From the NCBI GenBank assembly GCA_011525625.1, contig WYAX01000029.1, positions 186,001 through 250,000 on the forward strand: a stretch of DNA of 64,000 bases, read 5' to 3'. A program made the position numbers and the translations under genes. Numbering within the stretch: the stretch's first letter is position 1; every line of letters begins with the position of its first letter. The notes under the pieces are model-generated. The model saw only the letters and a program-made list of their open reading frames with translations. It made no database searches and was not told the origin of the DNA. The DNA is from Nitrospira defluvii (GTDB taxonomy: Bacteria > Nitrospirota > Nitrospiria > Nitrospirales > Nitrospiraceae). Of the stretch, positions 8,962-18,168 are shown piece by piece.

Positions 8962-10073
8962 GAACGACTCCAACTCATGGCGTAATCTTTGAGTTCAATC
9001 GTTTCAAATTCCGCAGTCACCACAAAGGGCTGTCGAGATTCGATCATGACGGCGACCTCGCTGGTCTGGTCTTTCGTTTTGCTGGCCGCCACGGCCTGAG
9101 GATGTGGTCCGTGATGAATGCCCTGGGGATGCAGCGTCAACATGCCGGCGCGAATGCCGGCGCGGCTGAAGAACTCTCCCCGGTGATAGAACAGGACTTC
9201 GTCATAATCCATATTGCGGTGGTAGAACGGCACACGCAGTGCTTGGGGATCGGTCTCCAACGGCCGTGGCGCAAACGTGGAGATCATGAGTCCCCCCGCT
9301 TGAAACGTGGCATGCACGCTGGGGGGAAGGTGATAGCGCGGGCTGATGACCGGGCGAAAATCACGGACGTTCAACTTCGCCGCCCACAGGTCGCCCTTCC
9401 AGCCGGCGACATCCATGGGATAGTAGGGATAGGTGACGCGGGTCTCTTCTCCATCGCGCGCGATACGGACCTCCCATTCCCGTTTGTGTTTCGCATCAGC
9501 CGGCGGTGGCCCGAGTTCCGGTACCATGATGACGCCAGGATCAAACAGCGCATGCCGACCCAGCGGACCTCGCTCCGGCAGGGTGACCGGCGCGCTGGTT
9601 TCGACAATCAGGAAGAGGCACTCGTCCTGTATCGATTCGACATGCACTCGATACGTGGTGCCTTTCGGGATGACCAGATAGTCGCCTGGCTCGTAGGGTA
9701 ACAGGCCATAGTCGGTTTCGAAGCGTCCATGCCCCTGGTGGACGAAGACGATTTCGTCGCCGCCGGCGTTGCGCACAAAATGTGTCATCGTGCTTCGCCG
9801 TCGTGAGATAGATACGCGCGCATCAGCGCTGTGGAGAATCGTGACCGGTCGCCCGTCGGGCGTGCGTTGATCGGGGGTGGGTAATTCGCTGCAGGTGCAG
9901 GCTCGCGGCCGCAGAGGCCCTTCGATCCTGCTCCATTCGGTCGGAGGACGACGATGATAGAGATGCGAGGAAGGGCCGGAGAATCCCTGCCGACCGTGCT
10001 CTTCCTCGTACAGGCCCTCGGGGATGCCCACGTGGGCCTGGCCTGGGGCGGCGCCTTGTCTCACCAGATACAT
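8958..10073 (-). CDS. hmgA: Homogentisate 1,2-dioxygenase
   Basis: A 371-residue cupin-fold, non-haem Fe(II) dioxygenase that opens homogentisate to maleylacetoacetate. The iron-ligand region is recognisable near the C-terminus: PFYHRNMDYDEVLFYHRGEF supplies His and Glu, and GIHHGPHP supplies the last His. Bacterial enzymes are often longer (about 430 residues), so this belongs to a shorter subfamily. AGGAGG precedes the ATG by 7 nt. It lies between the HPPD-like VOC gene and the FAH gene, giving three consecutive steps of tyrosine catabolism in one operon. Confidence 0.88.
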   Translation of the reverse strand: MYLVRQGAAPGQAHVGIPEGLYEEEHGRQGFSGPSSHLYHRRPPTEWSRIEGPLRPRACTCSELPTPDQRTPDGRPVTILHSADARVSISRRRSTMTHFVRNAGGDEIVFVHQGHGRFETDYGLLPYEPGDYLVIPKGTTYRVHVESIQDECLFLIVETSAPVTLPERGPLGRHALFDPGVIMVPELGPPPADAKHKREWEVRIARDGEETRVTYPYYPMDVAGWKGDLWAAKLNVRDFRPVISPRYHLPPSVHATFQAGGLMISTFAPRPLETDPQALRVPFYHRNMDYDEVLFYHRGEFFSRAGIRAGMLTLHPQGIHHGPHPQAVAASKTKDQTSEVAVMIESRQPFVVTAEFETIELKDYAMSWSRS

Positions 10074-10110
10074 CGGGAACCTCCTGACTGGTCAGGTATG
10101 GCTCGATGTT

Positions 10111-10707
10111 TCAGGATGCGTGCTGAAAGGATGTGGCCTCAGCCGTTTCAAACGGAAGCGGCAAGGTCTCGTAGTCGACGATCGTGCGTGTTATTCCTCT
10201 CGTTTGATCTCGCTCGATATCCCGATAGAGCGCCTCGACGGTGGCGCGGACAAACGTTTTAGATTCCTCTAACCCGTGCTGCCGTTGAGTCAATTCGAGG
10301 AAGAGTCCGCACCCGGGGAACAGGGGATACGTAAAGCGTTGTCTCAGCGGGCCGAACCCGTCCCTCCCGTCCTTAATATCTCCGCTGAACCTCACGCCCC
10401 TGGCTTCCCATTCGCGGCACACTGCGTCGATATCGTCGACTTCAAGCGCGATATGTTGGACGCCCTCGCCGTACTTCTCGATGAACTCGCAGATCTGGGA
10501 CTTCTGCTCTTTGTTTCGCCCCTGCATCAAGGCGATCTTCGCATCGCCCCTCTGGACGACGACGGTGTCCATAGAGGACGTGTCGCTTCCCACATCCTGC
10601 GCGGCCCAGATGACATGAAATCCGAGAATGTGCGTGAACAGATAACGTGTGGCTGCCAGATTGTTCACGCACAAGGTGACGTGGTCAATGCCGATGGCTT
10701 CTTTCAT
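10111..10707 (-). CDS. VOC-family protein resembling the catalytic half of 4-hydroxyphenylpyruvate dioxygenase
   Basis: A 198-residue vicinal-oxygen-chelate protein. Metal-ligand candidates are His9 (GIDHVTL), His85 (GVQHIALEVDDI) and Glu138 (LFLELTQR). These three motifs match the Fe-binding motifs of the C-terminal domain of HPPD, including the HPPD-typical GVQHIAL and terminal E-x-x-QR. Normal HPPD is about 350 residues with two VOC halves, so this is half-size. It is the first gene of the minus operon and is followed by homogentisate dioxygenase, so it may perform the HPPD step (inference). A different VOC dioxygenase or lyase activity is possible. Confidence 0.75.
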   Translation of the reverse strand: MKEAIGIDHVTLCVNNLAATRYLFTHILGFHVIWAAQDVGSDTSSMDTVVVQRGDAKIALMQGRNKEQKSQICEFIEKYGEGVQHIALEVDDIDAVCREWEARGVRFSGDIKDGRDGFGPLRQRFTYPLFPGCGLFLELTQRQHGLEESKTFVRATVEALYRDIERDQTRGITRTIVDYETLPLPFETAEATSFQHAS

Positions 10708-10788
10708 GACGGTTCCTCCTGCTCGGTATCCCTGGAACCTCAGGTTGTCTTACCCACCGCCGTTGTCGTGCATCGAGCATGAGTCGAC

Positions 10789-10816
10789 TATATAACAAAA
10801 GAGTTGCATCATTCAA
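10789..10816 (-). promoter_or_regulatory. Probable sigma70-type promoter of the minus-strand catabolic operon
   Basis: On the minus strand TTGAAT (10816-10811) is followed after 16 nt by TATATA (10794-10789), about 80 bp before the VOC gene start. The surrounding DNA is unusually A/T-rich for this window. It interleaves with a candidate plus-strand promoter. Confidence 0.5.
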
Positions 10817-10833
10817 TATAGTTTTTGTATTAT
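10804..10833 (+). promoter_or_regulatory. Probable promoter of the plus-strand fatty-acid operon
   Basis: TTGCAT at 10804-10809 and TATTAT at 10828-10833 are separated by 18 nt. It overlaps the -35 region of the divergent minus-strand promoter, so a single regulator or polymerase competition could couple the two operons. Confidence 0.4.
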
Positions 10834-11005
10834 TTTGATGTGTCGCAAGAGAAAAGCAATTGCGACAGGCTCGATCTGAGTTGATCGAGACGAAGTGCCT
10901 TCACGGCTGATGCAGAGAGGGAGCGGAAAGAGGGGGCGAGATGGAGAACGTATCAATCGTATCGATGGCGGAAACACAATCCTCTGGCAGGTGGGGAGGT
11001 GCGCC

Positions 11006-11764
11006 ATGCCGTTTTACGACGACGTTCGTGCTGAGGTGCTCCGGCACGGTGCGATCCACAATTCTTTTCTGACACGCTTTCGGGCCGGGGACGTGAGTGA
11101 TGAAGAGTTTCGTGAATTCGCCGTGCAGTTCTACAGCTTCGCGCGGTTTTTTCCCCGCATCCTTGCCGCTCAGTTGGTCAACACAGAGGATGAGGCCGTT
11201 GCCGATGAACTGACCAGGGTTCTCTATTCGGAACTCGGCGACGGACTGGTCAAGAATCGGCATGAATTGCTGTACCGGCGGTTTCTCTGCTCCATCGGCA
11301 TTTCCATTCATGATGCGATGATGACGCCGATGCGCGCCTCCACGCGCGCGTATATCGATGGCATGGAAGGCCTGTACGGCAGCCGAAACCATGCGACCGC
11401 ATTGGGGGCATCGTTTGGTCTGGAGAACATGGCCATTACGATGTGGGATCAGCTGATTCCAGGCCTCTCGATCATACGGACCACCCGATACCCTCACATG
11501 GACATGACCTACTTTACGTTTCACCGGCAACTCGAGTCTGAGCACGAAAAAGCCATGGCGCTGGCCATGGCGGCGGTCGACGGCACGGGATCCGTCTCAC
11601 AGGCCGGCATGACGGATCTGGAGAAGCGTGAGTTTCGCCTCGGGATGAACGCGGTGCTCGATTATCTCCAAGGATTTTGGATGGGGTTGGAGCGGGAACC
11701 GGCTGGTGCCATGCAGGGATGGACCGGGCCGGTGCCACAGCTCCCCAGTGAGTGGCGCGGATAA
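11006..11764 (+). CDS. CADD/PqqC-like diiron (iron-containing redox) protein
   Basis: A 252-residue all-helical, haem-oxygenase-fold protein. Candidate diiron ligands match the CADD pattern: Glu76 (YSELGDG), His86 (RHELLY), Glu140 (FGLENMA), His173, Glu177 and His180 (FHRQLESEHE, spacing +4/+7). Relatives include Chlamydia CADD (4-aminobenzoate formation), the fatty-acid decarboxylase UndA and PqqC. Leading an operon of fatty-acid genes could hint at a fatty-acyl substrate, while the CADD-like ligand spacing would fit folate precursor synthesis; the sequence cannot decide. ATG at 11006 follows GGGGAGGT by 6 nt. A longer in-frame reading is ignored because it lacks a ribosome site. Confidence 0.78.
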   Translation: MPFYDDVRAEVLRHGAIHNSFLTRFRAGDVSDEEFREFAVQFYSFARFFPRILAAQLVNTEDEAVADELTRVLYSELGDGLVKNRHELLYRRFLCSIGISIHDAMMTPMRASTRAYIDGMEGLYGSRNHATALGASFGLENMAITMWDQLIPGLSIIRTTRYPHMDMTYFTFHRQLESEHEKAMALAMAAVDGTGSVSQAGMTDLEKREFRLGMNAVLDYLQGFWMGLEREPAGAMQGWTGPVPQLPSEWRG

Positions 11765-11795
11765 TCTCGTCGCCCGGCCAGGGATGGAGGCGTCC

Positions 11796-13511
11796 ATGCC
11801 GCGGTCGTGGATCAGCCGGTATGATCCGGGTGTTCCTGCCACTGCCGACTATCCGGAATGGACCGTTCCGGATTTGCTCCGGCGCTCTGCCTCACGCTTC
11901 CCCGATTCTCCTGCGCTCTCCTTCTACGGAACGACCCTTTCCTTCCGAGAGCTGAACGACGTCACCACCCGCTGCGCCCTCGGTCTGCGCCGGCTTGGCG
12001 TGCGGGCGGGTGATCGTGTGGCACTCATGCTGCCGAATATCCCGCAGGCGGTCATTGCCTACTACGGTGTGTTGAAAGCCGGGGCCGTCGTCGCACCGAT
12101 GAATCCGCTCTCTGTCGAGCGCGAAATTCAGAGTCAGGTGATGGATGCAGGTACTGAGACGATCGTCGCCTTGGATCTGTTGTATCCACGCATCCACGCC
12201 GTCCGCGAGCGCGCAGGCCTGCCGAAACGGATCATCGTCACCAGCCTGCGGGATTTTCTGCCGACCGCGAAGCGACTGTTGTATCCGATCAAGGCCTGGT
12301 GGGCAAAACGCTGGATCGTGGTGGAGAAGAGTCCACCGGTCTATGGCTTTCTCGAGCTTCTCGATGCGGCATTCCCGGGAATGGACGTGGGTGACTCGCC
12401 CTTGCCCTCGTTGGCGCCCGACTCGCTGGCACAGATCCAATACACCGGCGGTACGACCGGCTCGCCCAAAGGCGTCATGCTCACGCATCGTAACGTGCTG
12501 GTCAGCGCGCTACAGGGCCGCCTGTGGTGTTCGAATTTCCGTGAGGGCCAGGAAGTGTTTCTTGGCGCGGTGCCGCTGTTTCATTGTTATGGATTAAGCA
12601 CGTGCCAGAATCTTGCCGTGGCGACGGGTTCTCGCATCGTGTTGCTCCCGCGTTTTCATGCCGACGAGGTCGTGAAGGCCATCCAGAAACATCGTGTCAC
12701 CATCATGTCCGGTGTCCCGATGATGTTCTCCATGATCACCGATGTGGCCAAAGCTAGGCGGCACGACTTGCGTTCGATTCGTGTCTGTCTCTGCGGAGCC
12801 AGCCCGCTCCCGGCCGAAGTGCAACAGGAGTTCGAGCGGTTAAGCGGGGTGACCATTTCAGAAGGGTACGGGTTGACCGAAGCGGGTCCTACGACTCACT
12901 GCAATCCGATTCAGGGCACGCATCCCCGCGGCTCGATGGGGCTGCCGTTTCCGGACACGGACGCGCGGATCGTGGATCTGGAGACCGGGCGCAGAGACGT
13001 GCCGATAGGCGAGGCCGGGGAGCTCATCGTTCGCGGGCCGCAGGTAATGCGGGGCTATTGGAATAAAGCGGCGGAGACGCAGGCCGTGTTACGGGAGGGG
13101 TGGCTCTTTACCGGAGACATCGTGAGGTGTGACGAGCAGGGATTTTTCTTTTTCATGGAGCGCAAGAAGGATGTGATCAAACCGTGGGGTGAGACGGTCT
13201 ACCCGCGAGAGGTGGAAGACATTCTGTTCCAGCACCCCGCCGTGCATGAAGCCGCAGTCGTCGGTATTCCCGATCGTCATTACGGAGAAGCGGTCAAGGC
13301 GTTTGTCGTGCCCGCTCAAGGAGCCTGTGTGACGGAACGGGACCTGATCGAGCATTGTCGCAAGTCGCTGGCGCGATTCAAGGTTCCGTCGGCGATCGAG
13401 TTCCGCACTGAATTGCCGCGGACGGTAATCGGCAAGGTGCTGCGAAGAGCGCTACGTGATGAGTCGGGGGTGCCTGTCGTGGATGCTTCGCCGTCACGGA
13501 AGGCGATGTGA
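11796..13511 (+). CDS. fadD: Long-chain fatty-acid--CoA ligase (AMP-forming)
   Basis: A 571-residue ANL-superfamily adenylating enzyme that activates carboxylic acids to acyl-CoA with ATP. The P-loop-like motif YTGGTTGSPKGVML lies near residue 215, the A5-type motif is SEGYGLTEAGP, WLFTGDIVRCDEQGF carries the ATP-ribose Asp, and the C-terminal catalytic Lys is in GKVLRRALRDE. ATG at 11796 has GGAGG 5 nt upstream, 31 bp after the CADD-like gene. It begins the beta-oxidation series of this operon. Chain-length preference cannot be read from the sequence. Confidence 0.9.
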   Translation: MPRSWISRYDPGVPATADYPEWTVPDLLRRSASRFPDSPALSFYGTTLSFRELNDVTTRCALGLRRLGVRAGDRVALMLPNIPQAVIAYYGVLKAGAVVAPMNPLSVEREIQSQVMDAGTETIVALDLLYPRIHAVRERAGLPKRIIVTSLRDFLPTAKRLLYPIKAWWAKRWIVVEKSPPVYGFLELLDAAFPGMDVGDSPLPSLAPDSLAQIQYTGGTTGSPKGVMLTHRNVLVSALQGRLWCSNFREGQEVFLGAVPLFHCYGLSTCQNLAVATGSRIVLLPRFHADEVVKAIQKHRVTIMSGVPMMFSMITDVAKARRHDLRSIRVCLCGASPLPAEVQQEFERLSGVTISEGYGLTEAGPTTHCNPIQGTHPRGSMGLPFPDTDARIVDLETGRRDVPIGEAGELIVRGPQVMRGYWNKAAETQAVLREGWLFTGDIVRCDEQGFFFFMERKKDVIKPWGETVYPREVEDILFQHPAVHEAAVVGIPDRHYGEAVKAFVVPAQGACVTERDLIEHCRKSLARFKVPSAIEFRTELPRTVIGKVLRRALRDESGVPVVDASPSRKAM

Positions 13512-13530
13512 CGGGCTGGAAGGAGGCTCT

Positions 13531-14721
13531 GTGAAGCAGGTAGTGGTCACGGCCGGTGCGCGAACTCCCATCGGCAACTTCGGCGGCGCGCTGAAGGATG
13601 TCACGCCCCAGAGGATGGGAGAGTTGGCCGTGCGAGAGGTGATCGCACGCGCCCAGGTCGATCCTCGACTCATCGATGAGGTGATCATCGGTTCCGTCGG
13701 ACATACGAGCGATGCCTACAACGTCGCGCGTGTCATCGCTCTTCTGGCAGGCATCCCTGTACGGACGCCCGCCTATTCGGTGCAGCGCAACTGTTCCTCC
13801 GGCCTCCAACCGTTCGTCAACGCCTATCAAAATATCCAGAGTGAGGATGCGGATGTGCAGATCGTCGGCGGGGTCGAAAGCATGAGCCGCGCCCCGTTTG
13901 TCTCGCGGGATATGCGATGGGGGAAACGACTGCGCCACGCGGAATTCATCGACAGCATCTGGGAAGGATTGACCGATGCCTTTTGCGGTCAGTTGATGGG
14001 GCTGACGGCGGAGAATCTGGCGGAAGAATTCGGCATCAGCCGTGAAGCGCAGGATCGGTTTGCCGTGGATAGCCATCGCCGTGCGTTCAACGCCATTCGA
14101 GAGGGGCGACTGAAGGACGAGCTGTTTCCGGTCAGCATCCCCAAATCAGTGGGGGGGCGGGACGTGGCGCCGGTCGCGTTGACGCAGGATGAAGGGCCGA
14201 ATGTCGGGTTGACCGAACAGCAACTCGCGCTCTATCCGCCGCTGTTCAAGGAAGGCGGCACCGTCACGGCGGGCAACAGTTGCCCGCTGAACGACGGCGC
14301 GGCGGCGGCGATGGTCATGTCTGCCGCGCGTGCGCGCGAGATGAACTGCCGGCCGCTGGGACGCCTCAGGAGTTACGCGTTCATCGGCGTGGATCCGACC
14401 CGCATGGGGATCGGGCCGGCGGAGGCGTTGCCGTTGGCCCTCACACGTGCCGGTGTGAGTCTCACGGACCTGGAGTTGATCGAAGTGAATGAAGCCTTTG
14501 CCGCACAATACCTTGCGGTGGAGCGGGTCTTGGGGCTGAAGCGCGACCGCGTCAATGTGAACGGCGGGGCCATCGCGCTGGGACACCCGGTCGGTATGAC
14601 CGGGGCGCGTCTGGTGATTGCGCTGCTCTATGAAATGCAGCGGCGAGGCGCTGCGCTCGGCGCAGTGGCCATGTGCGTCGGAGGCGGGCAGGGGGCGGCG
14701 ATGGTGCTGGAGCAGATCTGA
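13531..14721 (+). CDS. Thiolase (acetyl-CoA C-acyltransferase)
   Basis: A 396-residue thiolase starting at GTG (13531), just after AGGAGG. Active Cys88 is in QRNCSSGLQ, with NEAFAAQ, GGAIALGHPVGMTGARL and the C-terminal CVGGGQG loop. It differs clearly from the minus-operon thiolase, so the two are paralogues probably serving different chain lengths. It follows the acyl-CoA ligase by 19 bp and would perform the last step of beta-oxidation. Confidence 0.92.
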   Translation: MKQVVVTAGARTPIGNFGGALKDVTPQRMGELAVREVIARAQVDPRLIDEVIIGSVGHTSDAYNVARVIALLAGIPVRTPAYSVQRNCSSGLQPFVNAYQNIQSEDADVQIVGGVESMSRAPFVSRDMRWGKRLRHAEFIDSIWEGLTDAFCGQLMGLTAENLAEEFGISREAQDRFAVDSHRRAFNAIREGRLKDELFPVSIPKSVGGRDVAPVALTQDEGPNVGLTEQQLALYPPLFKEGGTVTAGNSCPLNDGAAAAMVMSAARAREMNCRPLGRLRSYAFIGVDPTRMGIGPAEALPLALTRAGVSLTDLELIEVNEAFAAQYLAVERVLGLKRDRVNVNGGAIALGHPVGMTGARLVIALLYEMQRRGAALGAVAMCVGGGQGAAMVLEQI

Positions 14722-14777
14722 GGCCGAAGAGTGAACGGTGAGCGCTGACGGCTGGAAGATCGACATGTGGTGACGCT

Positions 14778-16001
14778 ATGTACATCTACAAGGTCGGTGT
14801 CGTAGGGGCGGGCACCATGGGTGCACAGATCGCGGAAGTCGTGAGCTATGCCGGTCTGCCGGTGCTGGTGGTGGATCGACAGGAGGACCTGGCCATGCAA
14901 GGGGTTGCGGCGGTGCGCAGGATCTACCAGGCCCGCGTGGACAAGGGCAAGATGACACCTGAACAGCTGGAAGACAAAATGCTGTTGGTTCACGCCTCGA
15001 CGAACCTCGAAGACTTGAAGGATGTTGATCTGGTGATCGAGGCCGTGCCGGAGGATCTGACACTGAAACAGCAGGTTTTCCACACGCTCGATCGACTCTG
15101 TCCGCGAAATGCCATCCTGGCGAGTAACACCTCCGCACTCTCCATCTCAGCGTTGGGGGCTGGAGCCGGGCGTCCCGGTCAGGTGATCGGACTGCATTTT
15201 TTCAATCCGGCCTATGCGATGCCGCTGGTCGAAGTCATCCCCGGACTGGCAACCGATCCGCACACGGTCGATGACGTGGTCGGTTTCGCAGAGAGTCTCC
15301 GGAAGACGCCGGTGATCGTGAAGGAGTGCGCAGGGTTCCTCGTCAATCGGCTGCTGTTACCCTATATGAATGAGGCTGTCTGGTGCCTTCAAGACAGCGG
15401 CCTCTCCATCAAAGACATCGATCAAGACATGGTGTCCTTCGGCATGCCTGTTGGTCCCTTTGCCCTCTTGGATAGCGTCGGGTTGGATATTGCGCTGGAG
15501 GTCGCGAGGATTCTTCATCGATCGTATGGGCCGCGGATGGCGCCGGCGCCGTTGCTGGAGGCGTTGGTCAAGGCGGGACGGACGGGCGTCAAAGCGGGAC
15601 ATGGTTTTTACGAGTATGGGAACGAAGACGAGCGAGCCGGTACCCAACGCCTTGAAGACCTCGTGCAGCAGCTTCGGCAGCTCAGTGGATCGCATCGGCG
15701 CGATTGGACGAGGGCACGGCCTCTGTTGGCCATGGTGAACGAGGCGGTCATCGCGCTGCAGGAGGGTGTGGCGTCGGCGCGTGATATCGATCTCGCGGTC
15801 GTGGCGGGAACGGGATTTCCAAATGACAAGGGAGGGCCACTGCACCTTGCCGACCAGCTGGGAATCGATCAGGTTCTTCGGCAGCTGGAGGAGTTCACGG
15901 AGAGCCTGGGAATCCGGTTCTGGCCCGCGCCGATGTTGCGACGAATGGTGGATGCCGGTTTTACCGGCCGGCCGGCCGGGAGGGGCTTTTTCCAATACTG
16001 A
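14778..16001 (+). CDS. 3-hydroxyacyl-CoA dehydrogenase with duplicated C-terminal domain
   Basis: A 407-residue protein: a Rossmann domain (GVVGAGTMGAQI at the N-terminus, ASNTSALSISALG, GLHFFNPAYAMPLVE), then two tandem 3HCDH C-terminal domains. The first begins at KECAGFLVNRLLLPYMNEA and ends at KAGHGFYEY; the second contains ALLAMVNEAVIALQEGVASARDID and ends at GRPAGRGFF. This two-unit layout resembles the dehydrogenase half of FadB-type multifunctional enzymes without the hydratase, which is encoded separately at 16107. The ATG has only a weak ribosome site. The other single-unit dehydrogenase is at 1829. Confidence 0.9.
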   Translation: MYIYKVGVVGAGTMGAQIAEVVSYAGLPVLVVDRQEDLAMQGVAAVRRIYQARVDKGKMTPEQLEDKMLLVHASTNLEDLKDVDLVIEAVPEDLTLKQQVFHTLDRLCPRNAILASNTSALSISALGAGAGRPGQVIGLHFFNPAYAMPLVEVIPGLATDPHTVDDVVGFAESLRKTPVIVKECAGFLVNRLLLPYMNEAVWCLQDSGLSIKDIDQDMVSFGMPVGPFALLDSVGLDIALEVARILHRSYGPRMAPAPLLEALVKAGRTGVKAGHGFYEYGNEDERAGTQRLEDLVQQLRQLSGSHRRDWTRARPLLAMVNEAVIALQEGVASARDIDLAVVAGTGFPNDKGGPLHLADQLGIDQVLRQLEEFTESLGIRFWPAPMLRRMVDAGFTGRPAGRGFFQY

Positions 16002-16106
16002 TGCGCCCGTGCCGGATCGTCGGCCAACGCAAAGTGACGAACGTGTTCAATGTCTCCTGTCGATCTACGAACAGGTGATCCAACCATTGCATGATGCGAG
16101 GTTCCT

Positions 16107-16895
16107 ATGACCACAACAGCCGACTCGATGCTCTCGTGCAGCGTGGACGGGGCAGTGGCCACGCTGGTGATCAATCGTCCTCCGGCGAACGCCCTCACGC
16201 CCGACCTGCTCGCCGAGCTGAGCAGGGCCTTCGGTCACTGTGCGGAGGATGATGCCGTCAAAGCGGTGGTCTTGACCGGGACGGGCCGGTTTTTTATCGC
16301 GGGGGCAGACATTCGCCTGTTGGCGTCGATTGCCTCGGCGCAGGAAGGCGAAGCGATCGCGCAGCAAGGACAGGCCGTCTTGCACCGGATCGACACCTTG
16401 GAGAAGCCGGTCATCGCGGCGATCAATGGTGTCTGCCTCGGGGGAGGTCTGGAACTCGCCATGTGTTGCCACATTCGCCTCGCGGCTGAAGGCAGCCGGT
16501 TGGGCCAGCCGGAAATCAACTTGGGCATCATGCCCGGTTTTGGGGGCACCCAGCGGCTTCCAAGAATCGTCGGTCAATCGAAGGCGATGGAATTGATCTT
16601 GACGGGGGATCCGATCTCGGCACAGGAGGCCAAGTCGCTCGGATTGGTGTCGCAGGTCATCCCGCCGGAAGATCTCCTGCGTCACGCGCAAGGCATGGCA
16701 CGGAACCTGGCCTCCAAGAGTCTGGCTGCGCTGGGTGCCTCGTTGCGAGCGATACGTGACGGTCATCGGCTGACGTTACCGGAAGGTCTGGCGTTGGAGG
16801 CGCGCCTGTTCGGCGGGCTCTGTGAGACGGAGGATAAGCGGGAAGGCGTGGCCGCCTTCTTGGAGAAACGTCAACCGCATTTCGTCGACCGCTGA
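16107..16895 (+). CDS. Enoyl-CoA hydratase/isomerase
   Basis: A 262-residue crotonase-fold protein. The oxyanion-hole segments are GRFFIAGADIRLLA and INGVCLGGGLELAMCCHIRLA, and the two catalytic Glu positions are in LGQPEINLGIMPGFGGTQRLPR, typical of hydratases. It would add water to trans-2-enoyl-CoA, completing the beta-oxidation set with the neighbouring dehydrogenase and thiolase. About 105 bp separate it from the dehydrogenase gene. Confidence 0.92.
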   Translation: MTTTADSMLSCSVDGAVATLVINRPPANALTPDLLAELSRAFGHCAEDDAVKAVVLTGTGRFFIAGADIRLLASIASAQEGEAIAQQGQAVLHRIDTLEKPVIAAINGVCLGGGLELAMCCHIRLAAEGSRLGQPEINLGIMPGFGGTQRLPRIVGQSKAMELILTGDPISAQEAKSLGLVSQVIPPEDLLRHAQGMARNLASKSLAALGASLRAIRDGHRLTLPEGLALEARLFGGLCETEDKREGVAAFLEKRQPHFVDR

Positions 16896-16938
16896 GCACC
16901 GGTGAGGACGAGGCAGTCGATGACAGGAAAGGGGCGAC

Positions 16939-18147
16939 ATGGCACCGGCGTGCGGTAAGCGGGCGTTGGCCTTAGGCGGAGGAGGCTTCACGGGCTATCT
17001 CTTCGAGATCGGCGCGTTGACCGCTCTCGATGATTTGGTCGAGGACGGCACCGGTATGAATGACCTCGACCTGTACGTCGGTGTCAGTGCCGGAGCCGCG
17101 GCGGCGTCTCTGATCGCCAATGGTGTCACCCCGCGTGAGATTTTGGAGACGAATCTGTCCGGAACCCGGCCCTATTATTTCGACCATCGCAACGTCTTCT
17201 CGCCTGCGATCGGCGAAGGGCTCAAGACCCTCTGGCGTGTCACCCGCCAGTTGGTGCCATTGCTCAAACTCTATGTGCGGCACTATCGCGAGATGACGCT
17301 CATCGATCTTCTTGATAAGGCGCAGGATGCGCTCCCCAGCGGTATCTATACCCTGGAGCCGTTCGCGGCCTATCTCTCGGCGATCTTCAAGGCGAGACGT
17401 CTGAGCGACACATTCGCCGGACTTTCAAAGGAACTCTATATCCCGGCCATCGATCTCGAAACCGGCGACGGGGTGATGTTCGGTGACGAGGGCTGGCGGG
17501 AGGTTCCTATCTCCCGTGCCGTCACCGCCTCTTCCGCCGTGCCCATCTACTTCTGTCCCGTGCGGATCCAGGGGCGCGATTATATCGATGCAGGGATCGG
17601 CCGCATGGCGTTTTTTGAGATCGCCGTTCACAAGCATGTGGATTTCACGATCATGATCAATCCCATGGTCCGGGCACCTCAGCGCCGGTCGTCGCCCGGC
17701 GGGACAGCCGAGAAGCGAGTGCGGGAGCGGGGGTTTCTGTCCATCGGCGAGCAGGCGTCCAGGATCAACTACGATGCCCGGTTTTCGCACGCGTTAGAAC
17801 GGTTCCAACATGACCACCCGGACAAAGAAGTGCTGGTCATCTCTCCGGTGGAAGAGGATGCGTTGTTGTTCGAGCGCAGTTTTCTGAGTTACCGCGACCG
17901 TATCCATCTTCTCCGGGCCGGATACATGTCGGTGACGATGCTGGCCAGGGACCGATTCGAAACGTTGTCGGCACAGTTCGCCCGCCATGGTATGCCCCTC
18001 TCACGTATGACATTCGAGGAACGGGCCCGAGGACGACTGGCCGCACTTCACCAGGCGGAGAGGGAGGTCCTCCCGCGCGCGCCTCAGTCCGTCGCGGCGC
18101 CGGTCTGCGTCGGCGGGGTCGGGGTGGCCTGGCGGAAGGCGAAGTAG
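16939..18147 (+). CDS. Patatin-like phospholipase / acyl hydrolase
   Basis: A 402-residue patatin-family serine lipase. The glycine-rich oxyanion loop GGGGFTGYLFEIGAL is near residue 12, nucleophile Ser is in VGVSAGAAAAS near residue 50, and the dyad Asp lies in YIDAGIGRM. No signal peptide is seen, so it is probably cytoplasmic or peripheral. It may release fatty acids from lipids or storage compounds and feed the acyl-CoA ligase encoded in the same operon (inference). Confidence 0.85.
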   Translation: MAPACGKRALALGGGGFTGYLFEIGALTALDDLVEDGTGMNDLDLYVGVSAGAAAASLIANGVTPREILETNLSGTRPYYFDHRNVFSPAIGEGLKTLWRVTRQLVPLLKLYVRHYREMTLIDLLDKAQDALPSGIYTLEPFAAYLSAIFKARRLSDTFAGLSKELYIPAIDLETGDGVMFGDEGWREVPISRAVTASSAVPIYFCPVRIQGRDYIDAGIGRMAFFEIAVHKHVDFTIMINPMVRAPQRRSSPGGTAEKRVRERGFLSIGEQASRINYDARFSHALERFQHDHPDKEVLVISPVEEDALLFERSFLSYRDRIHLLRAGYMSVTMLARDRFETLSAQFARHGMPLSRMTFEERARGRLAALHQAEREVLPRAPQSVAAPVCVGGVGVAWRKAK

Positions 18148-18168
18148 TGGAAACAACGGAGGGCACCG

